Assembly (NCBI RefSeq): GCF_003851045.1
Contig: NZ_BFBX01000058.1
Location: 1,489-42,147, forward strand
Direction of reading: 5' to 3'
Length of the DNA: 40,659 nt
Source of the DNA: Paenibacillus sp. 598K
GTDB lineage: Bacteria > Bacillota > Bacilli > Paenibacillales > Paenibacillaceae
Shown: piece by piece, positions 17,819 through 25,393 of the stretch
Position numbering within the stretch: the first letter of the stretch is position 1
How the letters are laid out: every line of letters begins with the position of its first letter
The notes under the pieces: model-generated
What the model was told of the DNA's origin: nothing
What the model saw: only the letters and a program-made list of their open reading frames with translations
Database searches by the model: none
Made by a program: the position numbers and the translations under genes

Positions 17819-18529
17819 TCAGGCCAGCAGCCTCGCATAGAGACGCTGTCCTAGCTCGAGATGGAATAGGCCGTCGGGATGGTTGATGCCGTTGGACAGG
17901 CGGTCGTGGATGTCGAGGCCGCGCGCCTCCATCTCTTCCCACATGGCGTAAGCATCGAGCAGGGCGATCGAGCGGCTGCTGGCGTAGGCTCGGAGCGCGG
18001 ATACATATTGTTCCAGGACGCTGTCCTCGGCCAGACGGACAAACGCTGGCACCAACTCGCGATGGGCGTCCGCGATCCGAACATTGTCGCGCTTCATCAT
18101 CATGCACGGCGTGATCAGCAGCACGGCAGCCTCCGTATCGCGGATTGCGAGCCGGACCTGCGTGTCGATCGCCTCGATATAGGCGTCGACACCGGCCGCG
18201 CCGCCGTGCGCATCGTTGTGGCCGAACAGGATCGTGATCAGATCGGGTCTGAAGGCAGCCACATCCCGCTCCCAGCGATTCAGTGATCGGACGGCCGTAT
18301 CGCCGCCGACGCCAGCATTAATTGTATGCAGGACAGTGCCCGGGAAGTGCTGTTGCAGGTATCGCTTGCACACTTGATGATAGATCAGCTCGTATTCGTA
18401 CACCTGATGCTGCATGCAGCCTTGGGTGACGCTATCGCCGAGCGCGACATATATCGGCCCGCGCGCGCCGGGGTCGGCAGCCTTGGCCCGCAGCAGCTCC
18501 AGGAACGGAGCGAAGCTCGTCATCGCCAT
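17819..18529 (-). CDS. SGNH/GDSL-family hydrolase
   Basis: Predicted cytoplasmic esterase or acetylhydrolase of 236 residues without a signal peptide. Block I is ALGDSVTQG with catalytic Ser33, a Gly block is NAGVGGDTA, block III is LFGHNDAHGG, and block V carries NHPDGLFH with the catalytic His (His217 by family alignment). The Asp normally found three residues before that His is not at that spacing, so the triad is not fully confirmed. Such enzymes often remove acetyl groups from sugars. AGGGGG lies 7 nt before the ATG. It is the last gene of the minus-strand dehydrogenase group, and its start region is repeated upstream (18520-18660). Confidence 0.85.
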   Translation of the reverse strand: MAMTSFAPFLELLRAKAADPGARGPIYVALGDSVTQGCMQHQVYEYELIYHQVCKRYLQQHFPGTVLHTINAGVGGDTAVRSLNRWERDVAAFRPDLITILFGHNDAHGGAAGVDAYIEAIDTQVRLAIRDTEAAVLLITPCMMMKRDNVRIADAHRELVPAFVRLAEDSVLEQYVSALRAYASSRSIALLDAYAMWEEMEARGLDIHDRLSNGINHPDGLFHLELGQRLYARLLA

Positions 18530-18660
18530 GTTGGCACCCCCTTCAGAAAATGTGCACAGGTCGTCATCGACATATAGGCTTCGCCCCTGGGAATGGGTGC
18601 AAAGGTCACCATCGCCATAGCCTCCCCACTCGGAAGGGGTGCGAGGGATGTCATCGCCAT
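18520..18660 (-). CDS. 46-codon ORF of three degenerate repeats bridging two genes
   Basis: On the minus strand a frame opens at ATG 18660 inside the end of the dehydrogenase gene and stops at 18520 inside the start of the SGNH gene. Both junctions have the same overlap, ATGGCGATGA. The peptide consists of three units beginning MAMTSLAPLP, MAMVTFAPIP and MSMTTCAHFL, each resembling the SGNH N-terminus MAMTSFAPFL. Unit lengths are 42, 45 and 44 nt. The final residues (FLKGVPTWR) also resemble the dehydrogenase end (FLGVVLIWR). This looks like decayed tandem duplication of the gene junction. Whether it is translated, for example as a coupling peptide, is unknown. Confidence 0.35.
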   Translation of the reverse strand: MAMTSLAPLPSGEAMAMVTFAPIPRGEAYMSMTTCAHFLKGVPTWR

Positions 18661-19649
18661 ATCAGCACCACCCCCAGGAAAGGCTCGGCCGCCGTGCTGA
18701 TCAGCTGCCAGGCCTCGGCGGCCTGATCGACGGGATAACGATGCGTGATGAGCGGGCGAGTCTGCAGCCAGCCCTCACGTACGCCAGCCAACGTCTCGTC
18801 CATGCGCGTCCGATTCCATCCGGCGGGGGCGTAGAGCGTCACTTCCCGGTCCCGCAGCGTCTGGATGTCGATATGGCCGCGCGAGCCGTAAAATCCGGCC
18901 GATACGAGATGCCCGTCCTGCGCCATATACGGCAGCAACGCTGTGACGCTGTCCATGCTGCCTGCCGTATCGACGAGGATCGATAGCCCGCCGCTCCCGA
19001 CGAAGTCGAGCGCCGCTTCGGTGAGCGGCGTCTGTCTTGTATTGACGCCACCCAGCCCTTCCGTCAGGCGCGCCAGCCGGGAGTCGTGCCGACCTGCGAC
19101 CAGCACGCGCGCGCCGCGATGGCGGAGCGTCTGCGCGGCCCAGTGGCCGACCATGCCGTCGCCGAGCACGATCGCGGCATCGCCAGACCGGACGGCGTGC
19201 GGGCGCTGGCCGCAGTTGTAGCCGACCTGGGTCAGCACGAGGCCGCTGTAGTCGAGACCATCGGCGTCGTCAGGCAGCCTCCACACCTGATCGACCGGCG
19301 TCACCGCAGGCGAGACATGGCCGCCGAACGGCTCGTGCATGCCCTCGACGCGGCTGATGGAAGTGAATACATGGTCCCCTGGCTTGAACTCGGAGACATC
19401 CTCCCCAACGGACAGGACGTAGCCTGTCTTCTGATACCCGGCGACGATCGGGAAGGGCCACCGGTGGCCCTCCTGATACGGCGTATCGCCTGCCGTGCGC
19501 TCGCCGCGCAGGAAGGACGATTCCGTACCGTTGCTGATCCACGAATAGACGACCTCGATCACGACATCGCGCGGTCCCGGCTCGGGGACGTCGATCGTCT
19601 GGACGGCGACTTGATGTTGGTCGATGAAGACGACCGCTCTGCTCTTCAT
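18651..19649 (-). CDS. Medium-chain alcohol/polyol dehydrogenase-like protein
   Basis: NAD(P)-dependent oxidoreductase of the MDR superfamily, 332 residues. The GroES-like N-terminal domain contains SWISNGTESSFLRGER, where the usual first zinc-binding Cys is a Ser, as in subgroups with an SxGTE motif. The Rossmann fold starts at AIVLGDGMVGHWAAQTL. The classic four-Cys structural zinc lobe is absent. The altered zinc site means substrate and chemistry cannot be assumed. It begins 22 bp after the other dehydrogenase gene, with AGAGGAG upstream of the ATG, so the two are cotranscribed. Confidence 0.85.
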   Translation of the reverse strand: MKSRAVVFIDQHQVAVQTIDVPEPGPRDVVIEVVYSWISNGTESSFLRGERTAGDTPYQEGHRWPFPIVAGYQKTGYVLSVGEDVSEFKPGDHVFTSISRVEGMHEPFGGHVSPAVTPVDQVWRLPDDADGLDYSGLVLTQVGYNCGQRPHAVRSGDAAIVLGDGMVGHWAAQTLRHRGARVLVAGRHDSRLARLTEGLGGVNTRQTPLTEAALDFVGSGGLSILVDTAGSMDSVTALLPYMAQDGHLVSAGFYGSRGHIDIQTLRDREVTLYAPAGWNRTRMDETLAGVREGWLQTRPLITHRYPVDQAAEAWQLISTAAEPFLGVVLIWR

Positions 19650-19671
19650 GGCTGGTCCAGCTCCTCTCGAT

Positions 19672-20661
19672 TCATAGATCGCGTCCGGGATACGTATACA
19701 CCTTGATCGCTTCCTGGGACTTCAGCAGCGCGACGGCTTCTCCATAGCGGGAGAAAGGCACATGATGGGTCAGCAGGCACGCAGTGTTGAGCCCTTTGTG
19801 CGCAAGAGCGTCGAGCAGCAGCTTGCGGTCGCGCCGCTCGAAGGGACGATAGCGGTAGGCCTCCAGCTTGGTGCCGCGCAGCCACTGCTCCGGGCCGAAC
19901 TGGACCTGGTCGCGCAGCACGCCGAAGACGACGACATGGTCGCGGACGCGCCCCAGCAGCGACTGGATGGAGGCGGCTGCCCCTACGCAGTCGTAGCCGA
20001 GCTCGAAGACGCGATCGCCCAGCTCATCCGCATGAACGGCGGCGCCGAGTCCGAGCCGGTTGACCTCGTTGATCCGGGTCTGGCTGACGTCGACGCCGAC
20101 GATCTCGGAGGCGCCCCAGATCCGCGCCAGCTGGATGGCGAGCATGCCCGCCGGGCCGAGGCCGGAGATGACGATCGAGCGGCCGCGCAGGTCGCCGAAC
20201 TGGGACATGCCCAGCAGCACGCACTTGAGCAGCTCGATCGGAGCGGCTTGCTCGAAGGTGACGTTGTCCGGCAGCCGGATCAGCTCAGGCTCCTTGTAGC
20301 ACACATACTCGGCGTAGGCTCCGGGCCCTGACAGATGCTCCAGCGCCGCGACGCGGTCGCCGACCTTCAGGCCGGTGACATGCGCGCCGACAGCGACGAC
20401 GACGCCTGCCGCCTCGTGGCCGGGCTGTCCGGGCTCGAGCGGGTAGGCGGGAGGCTGGCTGTAGTCGAACATATCGCGGCCGGCCATCATGTTGATATCC
20501 CAGCGCGGGCAGGTCGTCACGACCTCGATCCGCACCAGCGCTTCGTTGGCGGCAGGGACGGGGACGGCGGTCTCGAAGATATGATACGTATCAGGCCCGG
20601 TGATTTGCAGCACTTTCATAGACTCCGCAATCGGGGAGCCGACTGGACTTGTGGTTGGCAT
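19672..20661 (-). CDS. Zinc-type medium-chain dehydrogenase
   Basis: MDR-superfamily dehydrogenase, 329 residues, first gene of a minus-strand transcription unit. Catalytic zinc ligands are visible as Cys51 (TTCPRWD) and His82-Glu83 (PGHEAAGVV). The NAD-binding motif is ISGLGPAGMLAIQLA, followed by the acidic residue in IVGVDVS that favours NAD. The ATG at 20661 has AAGGAG 8 nt upstream, so the short N-terminal tail before MKVLQITG is probably real. It sits downstream of a 53-bp block shared with the dioxygenase gene. A sugar, polyol or aldehyde substrate is likely but unspecified. Confidence 0.88.
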   Translation of the reverse strand: MPTTSPVGSPIAESMKVLQITGPDTYHIFETAVPVPAANEALVRIEVVTTCPRWDINMMAGRDMFDYSQPPAYPLEPGQPGHEAAGVVVAVGAHVTGLKVGDRVAALEHLSGPGAYAEYVCYKEPELIRLPDNVTFEQAAPIELLKCVLLGMSQFGDLRGRSIVISGLGPAGMLAIQLARIWGASEIVGVDVSQTRINEVNRLGLGAAVHADELGDRVFELGYDCVGAAASIQSLLGRVRDHVVVFGVLRDQVQFGPEQWLRGTKLEAYRYRPFERRDRKLLLDALAHKGLNTACLLTHHVPFSRYGEAVALLKSQEAIKVYTYPGRDL

Positions 20662-20714
20662 GCGTCACACTCCTTGGATTAAGGTCGCTGCATGCTTTGC
20701 GTCACATATTGCAG

Positions 20715-20767
20715 CTTGCTATCAGCTTAGCTGCAATAGTCGGCTTTGTCTTTGTACATAATCGTCT
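20715..20767 (-). promoter_or_regulatory. Conserved 53-bp block, copy upstream of the dehydrogenase gene
   Basis: Matches 21861-21913 without gaps at 45 of 53 positions. It includes a 23-nt identical run around TTTGTACATAATCG and a 9-nt identical AGCTTAGCT. It lies about 54 bp upstream of the start codon at 20661. The spacing and conservation suggest a shared activator site plus promoter on the minus strand. The surrounding 258-bp gap (20662-20919) shows no gene. Confidence 0.65.
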
Positions 20768-20919
20768 GATCCATCCGGGGGAATGACTGCGATAACAGGC
20801 ATTTCAGGATGGATGCAGGCACAAAATCGACATAGCGCAAGCAGAGGGAGCCCGCCTATTGCACAGAATAAGACCTCACGCCCCGCTCTCCCTGTCGACG
20901 ATGGAGTTGGCTTGGGTGC

Positions 20920-21828
20920 TTAGCATATTTTGTCGGTCTGCCACTTCAACGTATCCTGGAACGGCTCGAGTCGGAACGACTGGTCGCGCCAGTAGTACAT
21001 AAGCTCCTGCCGCTGCCATCCTGCATACAGCTCTTCCCATGCGTAGGGGCCGTGCGGCTTCAGCGAATTTTCCTCGATGACGGCGCTGGCTGCCTGGAAG
21101 CGCATGTCCGCAGACAGCCGGATCGCGCCAGGGGTGCGGTTCGGCAGCGATTTGTGGACGGTGAGACTGTGGAAGGTGATGAAATCGCCCATCTCATAGT
21201 CGCCTTCAACCCACTCATAATCGTGATTGCACAGCACCGCCTCGAGCTCTCCTGCGCCGCTGGCGGGGGCGATCCCCAGTCTGCCGGACTTGTGGCTGCC
21301 GCGCAGCATCGACAGTCCGCCGAGCGAGCGCGGCGCATGTCCGAGCGGCATCCAGCACGTCCAGGTCTGCACGGCGCCCTGGATATGGATGAAGTCCTGG
21401 TGAGGCGGCGTCGGGTGCAGCTCCCGATGCGGCAGCATGACGCGGGCGATATTGCGCGGATGAGGGAACGCCCGCTCGCCCAGCAGCGTATCGAACAGTC
21501 GCAGCAGCTCCGGCCGGTGCGCCAGCGCGTGGAACGACTCGAGAGACTGGACTTCCTTGTAGATGTCCAAAGGAACTCCGACCCCGTAGGCGTTGACTTC
21601 CTCCCGGGTCAACCGATGGATCGCTTCCGTGTCGACGATCCCATCCATCGCCGGGCGGCTGCGATCGAGCAGGCCGCGACGGCCCAGCACCTCGAGGATC
21701 CGGCTGCGCACCTCTTCGATTGCCTCGCGGGGGATCAGTTGCTTAAAGAACAGGAATCCGTCCTCGTCCGCGCGAGCGCGCAGCTGTTCAGGGTAAGCCA
21801 GTAAAGCGGTTGCATCTTGAAATCCCAT
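20920..21828 (-). CDS. Phytanoyl-CoA dioxygenase (PhyH) family protein
   Basis: Fe(II)/2-oxoglutarate-dependent oxygenase of 302 residues. Ligands are His143 and Asp145 (HQDFIHIQG) and the distal His225 (VHKSLPNRT), with Arg237 for 2-oxoglutarate (IRLSADMRF). It is longer than the PhyH protein at 12336 and not a close paralogue by eye. AGAGAGG lies upstream of the ATG. It stands alone or heads the group of dehydrogenase and SGNH genes, and is divergent from an AraC regulator. Family members hydroxylate small molecules or remove alkyl groups oxidatively; the substrate here is unknown. Confidence 0.88.
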   Translation of the reverse strand: MGFQDATALLAYPEQLRARADEDGFLFFKQLIPREAIEEVRSRILEVLGRRGLLDRSRPAMDGIVDTEAIHRLTREEVNAYGVGVPLDIYKEVQSLESFHALAHRPELLRLFDTLLGERAFPHPRNIARVMLPHRELHPTPPHQDFIHIQGAVQTWTCWMPLGHAPRSLGGLSMLRGSHKSGRLGIAPASGAGELEAVLCNHDYEWVEGDYEMGDFITFHSLTVHKSLPNRTPGAIRLSADMRFQAASAVIEENSLKPHGPYAWEELYAGWQRQELMYYWRDQSFRLEPFQDTLKWQTDKIC

Positions 21829-21860
21829 CTCGTATCATCCTCTCTACCAAAAAGTGAAGT

Positions 21861-21913
21861 CTTGCTATGAGCTTAGCTCCAGATGCCGCTTTTGTCTTTG
21901 TACATAATCGTCT
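21861..21913 (-). promoter_or_regulatory. Conserved 53-bp block, copy upstream of the dioxygenase gene
   Basis: Second copy of the block described at 20715. It lies about 33 bp upstream of the dioxygenase start and in the divergent gap with the AraC gene at 22050, so it may also affect that gene. On the minus strand the identical core reads CGATTATGTACAAAGACAAA. The likely ligand is the AraC protein at 22050 (inference). Confidence 0.65.
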
Positions 21914-22049
21914 TATCAAGTCCCCGGCAACAATCCAATTGTTGTTTGCGGGATAATCGTATACCATAGAGCAAAACGTGTATTTAGCGATCACTGTACG
22001 AAGTTGCACTTTACGAACAAGTTGACCGAACGTGACGGGAGGCGTCCAC

Positions 22050-22940
22050 ATGTTGAGCTATCGGTGGGAGGAGATCGAGGCGACAGCCGTCTTTGCCAAT
22101 CGGCTGGTCGGCGCGCCGGGGGAGACCTTCGGCCCCCGGACGATCCGTGAGCATCAGCTCGTCTATGTCGATCGGGGACAGATGACCGCGAGAGTACAGG
22201 ACAGACGCTATCGGCTGGGTCCGGGAGAGCTCGTCTACTATGGTCCGGATATCGTGCATAGCCTGGAGATCGCTGGCAGCGAGCCCTGCGTCCTCTACGG
22301 CTTGCACTTCTCGCTGACTCGCGGCGCGCGCCCCTGTCCGCCCGAGGGGCTGGACATCCGCGACGCCGCCTTCGCCGATCGCGAGCTGCGCGCCAATCGG
22401 CTGCTGCTCGGTCAAGGGGCGGATCGCCTGGATATGCCAGAGCGATCCGCTCCCGGCGAATGGATCAGGGGCGTGCTGCACGAGCTGCAAGCGCACTATT
22501 ATCGCGGCGGCGAACGGGCGGTGTTCTACACGAGATCGCTCGTCATGAAGCTGCTCGTCGAGCTCGCCGTGCAGACGGCTGGCGGCTGTCATAGCAGCCC
22601 CGAGCGTCATGGCGAGGCGAGCGTGGCGGAGCTGATCCGGGAGCGGCTGGAGCAGCGGGCCGAGCGGCCGTACGACGTTGGCTGGCTGACGGAATGGACG
22701 GCCTATCATGCCAATTACGCCGCCCGCCTGTTCCGCCGACAGCTCGGGCTATCTCCCCATGACTACCATCGGCGCTGCAAGCTGGTGCGGGCGCAGGAGC
22801 TGCTCCGCAGCAGCGAGCTGTCGATCAACGAGATTGCCGAGCGGCTGCATTTTTCCGGCATTCATTATTTCTCCAAGGCGTTCAAGCAGTTCGCCGGCCG
22901 ATCCCCCTCGGACTATCGGCGCCTGGCGAGATGGATCTGA
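22050..22940 (+). CDS. AraC-family regulator with cupin sensor domain
   Basis: Regulator of 296 residues divergent from the dioxygenase gene. The N-terminal cupin half shows HQLVYVDRGQMTARVQDRRYRLGPGELVYYGPDIVHSLEI. The C-terminal double helix-turn-helix contains YHANYAARLFRRQLG and LSINEIAERLHFSGIHYFSKAFKQFAG. I chose ATG 22050 because GGGAGG lies 7 nt upstream; the GTG at 22032 overlaps that site. Its position between the dioxygenase and LacI genes, and the repeated 53-bp block, suggest it controls the minus-strand oxidoreductase genes. Confidence 0.9.
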   Translation: MLSYRWEEIEATAVFANRLVGAPGETFGPRTIREHQLVYVDRGQMTARVQDRRYRLGPGELVYYGPDIVHSLEIAGSEPCVLYGLHFSLTRGARPCPPEGLDIRDAAFADRELRANRLLLGQGADRLDMPERSAPGEWIRGVLHELQAHYYRGGERAVFYTRSLVMKLLVELAVQTAGGCHSSPERHGEASVAELIRERLEQRAERPYDVGWLTEWTAYHANYAARLFRRQLGLSPHDYHRRCKLVRAQELLRSSELSINEIAERLHFSGIHYFSKAFKQFAGRSPSDYRRLARWI

Positions 22941-22962
22941 TTTCTGCTGTTGCCACAAGATA

Positions 22963-22971
22963 TGTTATAAT
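22963..22971 (+). promoter_or_regulatory. Extended -10 promoter for the first LacI gene
   Basis: TGTTATAAT is an extended -10 element (TG-N-TATAAT), about 60 bp before the start at 23030. The -35 region is poor, as is common for extended -10 promoters. GGAGGG precedes the ATG by 5 nt. Confidence 0.5.
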
Positions 22972-23029
22972 TTTCTAGTGACGACAGTTTCGGCATAATA
23001 CAAGGGGCAATTAGTGATGGAGGGCAGAC

Positions 23030-24046
23030 ATGGCGAGTACGATTAACGATGTAGCTAAGCTTGCCGGGGTATCGCGGCAGACCGTCTCCCGGGTCCTTAA
23101 CGAGCCAGGGCGGGTGAACCCCGACACGCTGCAAAATGTAAAGCGAGCCATCGAGAAGCTCGATTATCATCCGAATATAACGGCCCGCAATCTGGCCAAT
23201 AATGTTGTCAAAACGGTAGGCCTGTTTATGCCGTTCGGCGTAGCCGAGGTCAGGCAAAACCTGTTTTTCTCCACCCTGTCGGCAACCGTATGCCATCATT
23301 TCGCAGACAAGGACTTCGTGCTGCAGCTATTCACGTCCCTGGATGAGGAGGATTACGGCAGCTTGTTCAAGCGACTCTATCGCGAGAAGCGGGTAGGCGG
23401 ACTTATACTCACTTGTCCTTCGGTCAACAATCAGCAAATCGTCGAGCTGCTCGCAGCGCGGATCCCGTTCGTCCTCGTCGGCAGACCGGGCGTCGAGCTG
23501 GAGGGAGCAAGCTATGTCGATGTTGATAATGCCGAGGCGGCGGATCGGTTGTTCTCCTACCTGCTCGAGTTGGGTCACCAGCGGATCGGCTTCCTCAATG
23601 CGCCGCCATCGCTGACGCTGGCAGTCGATCTATCGGAAGGGATCGACCGGGCGCGCAAGCGCTGGGCGGAGCGGTCCGAGCTGATCGAGGAGCATAGTGG
23701 ATTGACGCTGGAGTACGGCTATGAGGCGGCTAAGCGGATGCTTAGCGCCCCGGACCGGCCGACGGCGATTATGGCCGCTGACGATCTGCTCATTATGGGT
23801 GTGGCCAAGGCTGCGGAAGAGCTGGGCTTGTCGATCCCTGGCGATCTGTCGATCGCCAGCGCGGTCAAGAACGGCTGGGGCGACCTGCTACCGATCCCAC
23901 TCACTTATATCGATACCCAGTTTGAAAAGCTGGGCGGCATCTCGGCTGCGTATATCATCGATCAAATCAGCGGCGAGCCGACGCAGCAACTTCGCTGCGT
24001 ATTGCCAGTCCAACTCGTTGAAGGACAGAGCTGCCGCAGACTATAG
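23030..24046 (+). CDS. LacI-family transcriptional regulator (first tandem copy)
   Basis: Repressor of 338 residues. The N-terminal LacI helix-turn-helix (STINDVAKLAGVSRQTVSRVLNEP) and hinge helix (NITARNLANN) precede a periplasmic-binding-protein-like effector domain. It closely resembles the next gene over its whole length, with the same landmarks (NLFFS, DFVLQLF, EKRVGGLI, TCPSV, LPVQLVEGQS), so the two arose by duplication. It has its own promoter and its own terminator (24076-24109), so it is probably monocistronic. The target is unknown; the sugar importer downstream is a candidate. Confidence 0.93.
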   Translation: MASTINDVAKLAGVSRQTVSRVLNEPGRVNPDTLQNVKRAIEKLDYHPNITARNLANNVVKTVGLFMPFGVAEVRQNLFFSTLSATVCHHFADKDFVLQLFTSLDEEDYGSLFKRLYREKRVGGLILTCPSVNNQQIVELLAARIPFVLVGRPGVELEGASYVDVDNAEAADRLFSYLLELGHQRIGFLNAPPSLTLAVDLSEGIDRARKRWAERSELIEEHSGLTLEYGYEAAKRMLSAPDRPTAIMAADDLLIMGVAKAAEELGLSIPGDLSIASAVKNGWGDLLPIPLTYIDTQFEKLGGISAAYIIDQISGEPTQQLRCVLPVQLVEGQSCRRL

Positions 24047-24062
24047 TATAGGCTTTACCCTG

Positions 24063-24109
24063 CCGCCTCAGGCGGTGCAAAAAGACGCACGCAGGTGCGT
24101 CTTTTTGCA
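24063..24109 (+). terminator. Terminator after the first LacI gene
   Basis: TGCAAAAAGACGCAC (24076-24090) pairs perfectly with GTGCGTCTTTTTGCA (24095-24109) around a four-nt loop, giving a 15-bp stem with a U-run in its right arm and an A-run in its left. It could work in both directions. A small CCGCC/GGCGG hairpin precedes it at 24063-24075. Confidence 0.85.
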
Positions 24110-24180
24110 TGCTCGCCATAAGCGATACAGCTAGTTCATGAGTAAGCCTTGAGTAAGGGATACTCGGCTCGTTCAAATAT

Positions 24181-24195
24181 AAGAAAGCGATTCCA
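24181..24195 (+). promoter_or_regulatory. cre-like site upstream of the second LacI operon
   Basis: AAGAAAGCGATTCCA differs from WTGNAANCGNWWNCA at one defined position (A for T at position 2). It lies about 50 bp upstream of the -35 box at 24245, a distance less typical for repression. ATGTGAACG at 24206-24214 equals one half of the operator at 24281 and may be an auxiliary half-site. Confidence 0.4.
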
Positions 24196-24244
24196 AATAT
24201 TGTCGATGTGAACGCTCTTTAATCCGAAAAAAACGAAAAAAACG

Positions 24245-24300
24245 TTGACAGAAAAGAGGTCAGAGAATATAGTCTAGTTATTATGTGAACGTTCACATAA
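24245..24300 (+). promoter_or_regulatory. Sigma-A promoter with perfect LacI-type operator
   Basis: TTGACA (24245-24250) and TATAGT (24268-24273) are 17 nt apart. Starting 7 bp after the -10 box, TTATGTGAACGTTCACATAA (24281-24300) is a perfect 20-bp palindrome with the central CG typical of LacI-family operators, placed over the expected transcription start. Binding there would block transcription of the lacI-led operon, so autoregulation with induction by the imported sugar is likely. Confidence 0.82.
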
Positions 24301-24328
24301 CGAACTGATGAATGAAGAGGGTCATGGC

Positions 24329-25393
24329 ATGACGAGCACAATCAATGATGTTGCCAGACTGGCGGGCGTGTCGCGCCAAACTGTATCCCGCACGTTGAAT
24401 GAGCCGGACAAGGTAAACAGCGACACCTTGGACAAGGTGATGAGGGCCATTCGCATGCTAGATTATCATCCCAATGTGACCGCTCGCAGCCTGGCCAATC
24501 GAACGATCCGAAGCATCGGACTGTTTCTGCCGTTCTCGGCGGACCAGGTTCGCCGCAATCTGTTTTTTTCCTTAATCTCCAATACGGTGTGCGGGAGCTG
24601 CGCCGAGCACGATTTCGTGTTGCAGCTGTTTGCCTCCGCAGCAGGGGAAGAGAGCGGCGAGTTGTTCAAGAGACTGTATTTTGAGAAGAGAGTAGGGGGA
24701 CTGATCATCACCTGTCCGTCGGTGCGTACCAAGGAGCTGATCGATCTGCTGGGTCAGGAAATTCCCTTTGTACTAATCGGACGTCCGCCGGCAGGACTGG
24801 AAGCGATCTCGTATGTCGACTCGGACAATGTAACGGCGGCCCGGATCGCCACGGAGCATCTGCTGCAGCTCGGGCACCGGCGCGTGCTGCTGCTGAACGC
24901 GCCGCCGACGATGACGCTGGCCGAGGATCTGCGTCAAGGACTCCGCGAGGCAATCGAGGCAGCGAGCCCGCGCGACTGCAGCAGCGATGAGGCTCATGCG
25001 ACAGAAGCAACGACCGACCTGACTTACGATTCGGCCTACGAGGCGGCGTTTGCGAGCCTGGCGCAGTCCTCGCGGCCGACGGCACTCGTCGCGGCAGACG
25101 ATCTGCTGGCCCTGGCTGCGATCCGCGCAGCCGCTCAGCTCGGTCTGGAGGTGCCTGTCGACCTCTCGATCGTCTGCATCGATCACAACGGCTGGGGAGA
25201 GCTGTCGACGCGCAAGCTTACGTATATCGAGAGCGGCTCTGCGCAGCTAGGCGCGCTTGCCGCAGCGCATCTGATGTCGAGCATTACCAACCAGTACCGG
25301 CCGACGTTGCAGCGGGTGCTGCCCGTCCAGCTCGTCGAAGGCCAATCTACCGCGCATCCGCGCGATACTTTCCAAGGAGTGAACGAAAAATGA
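24329..25393 (+). CDS. LacI-family transcriptional regulator (second tandem copy), operon leader
   Basis: Repressor of 354 residues, paralogue of the protein at 23030. The helix-turn-helix is STINDVARLAGVSRQTVSRTLNEP and the hinge helix region is NVTARSLANR. The effector domain follows, with a Ser/Asp/Glu/Thr-rich insertion near residues 214-230 that the first copy lacks. ATG 24329 is preceded by GAGGG at 7 nt; an upstream ATG at 24308 has no ribosome-binding site. Its stop overlaps the binding-protein start (ATGA), so regulator and transporter are translationally coupled. The operator at 24281 is probably its own. Confidence 0.93.
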   Translation: MTSTINDVARLAGVSRQTVSRTLNEPDKVNSDTLDKVMRAIRMLDYHPNVTARSLANRTIRSIGLFLPFSADQVRRNLFFSLISNTVCGSCAEHDFVLQLFASAAGEESGELFKRLYFEKRVGGLIITCPSVRTKELIDLLGQEIPFVLIGRPPAGLEAISYVDSDNVTAARIATEHLLQLGHRRVLLLNAPPTMTLAEDLRQGLREAIEAASPRDCSSDEAHATEATTDLTYDSAYEAAFASLAQSSRPTALVAADDLLALAAIRAAAQLGLEVPVDLSIVCIDHNGWGELSTRKLTYIESGSAQLGALAAAHLMSSITNQYRPTLQRVLPVQLVEGQSTAHPRDTFQGVNEK

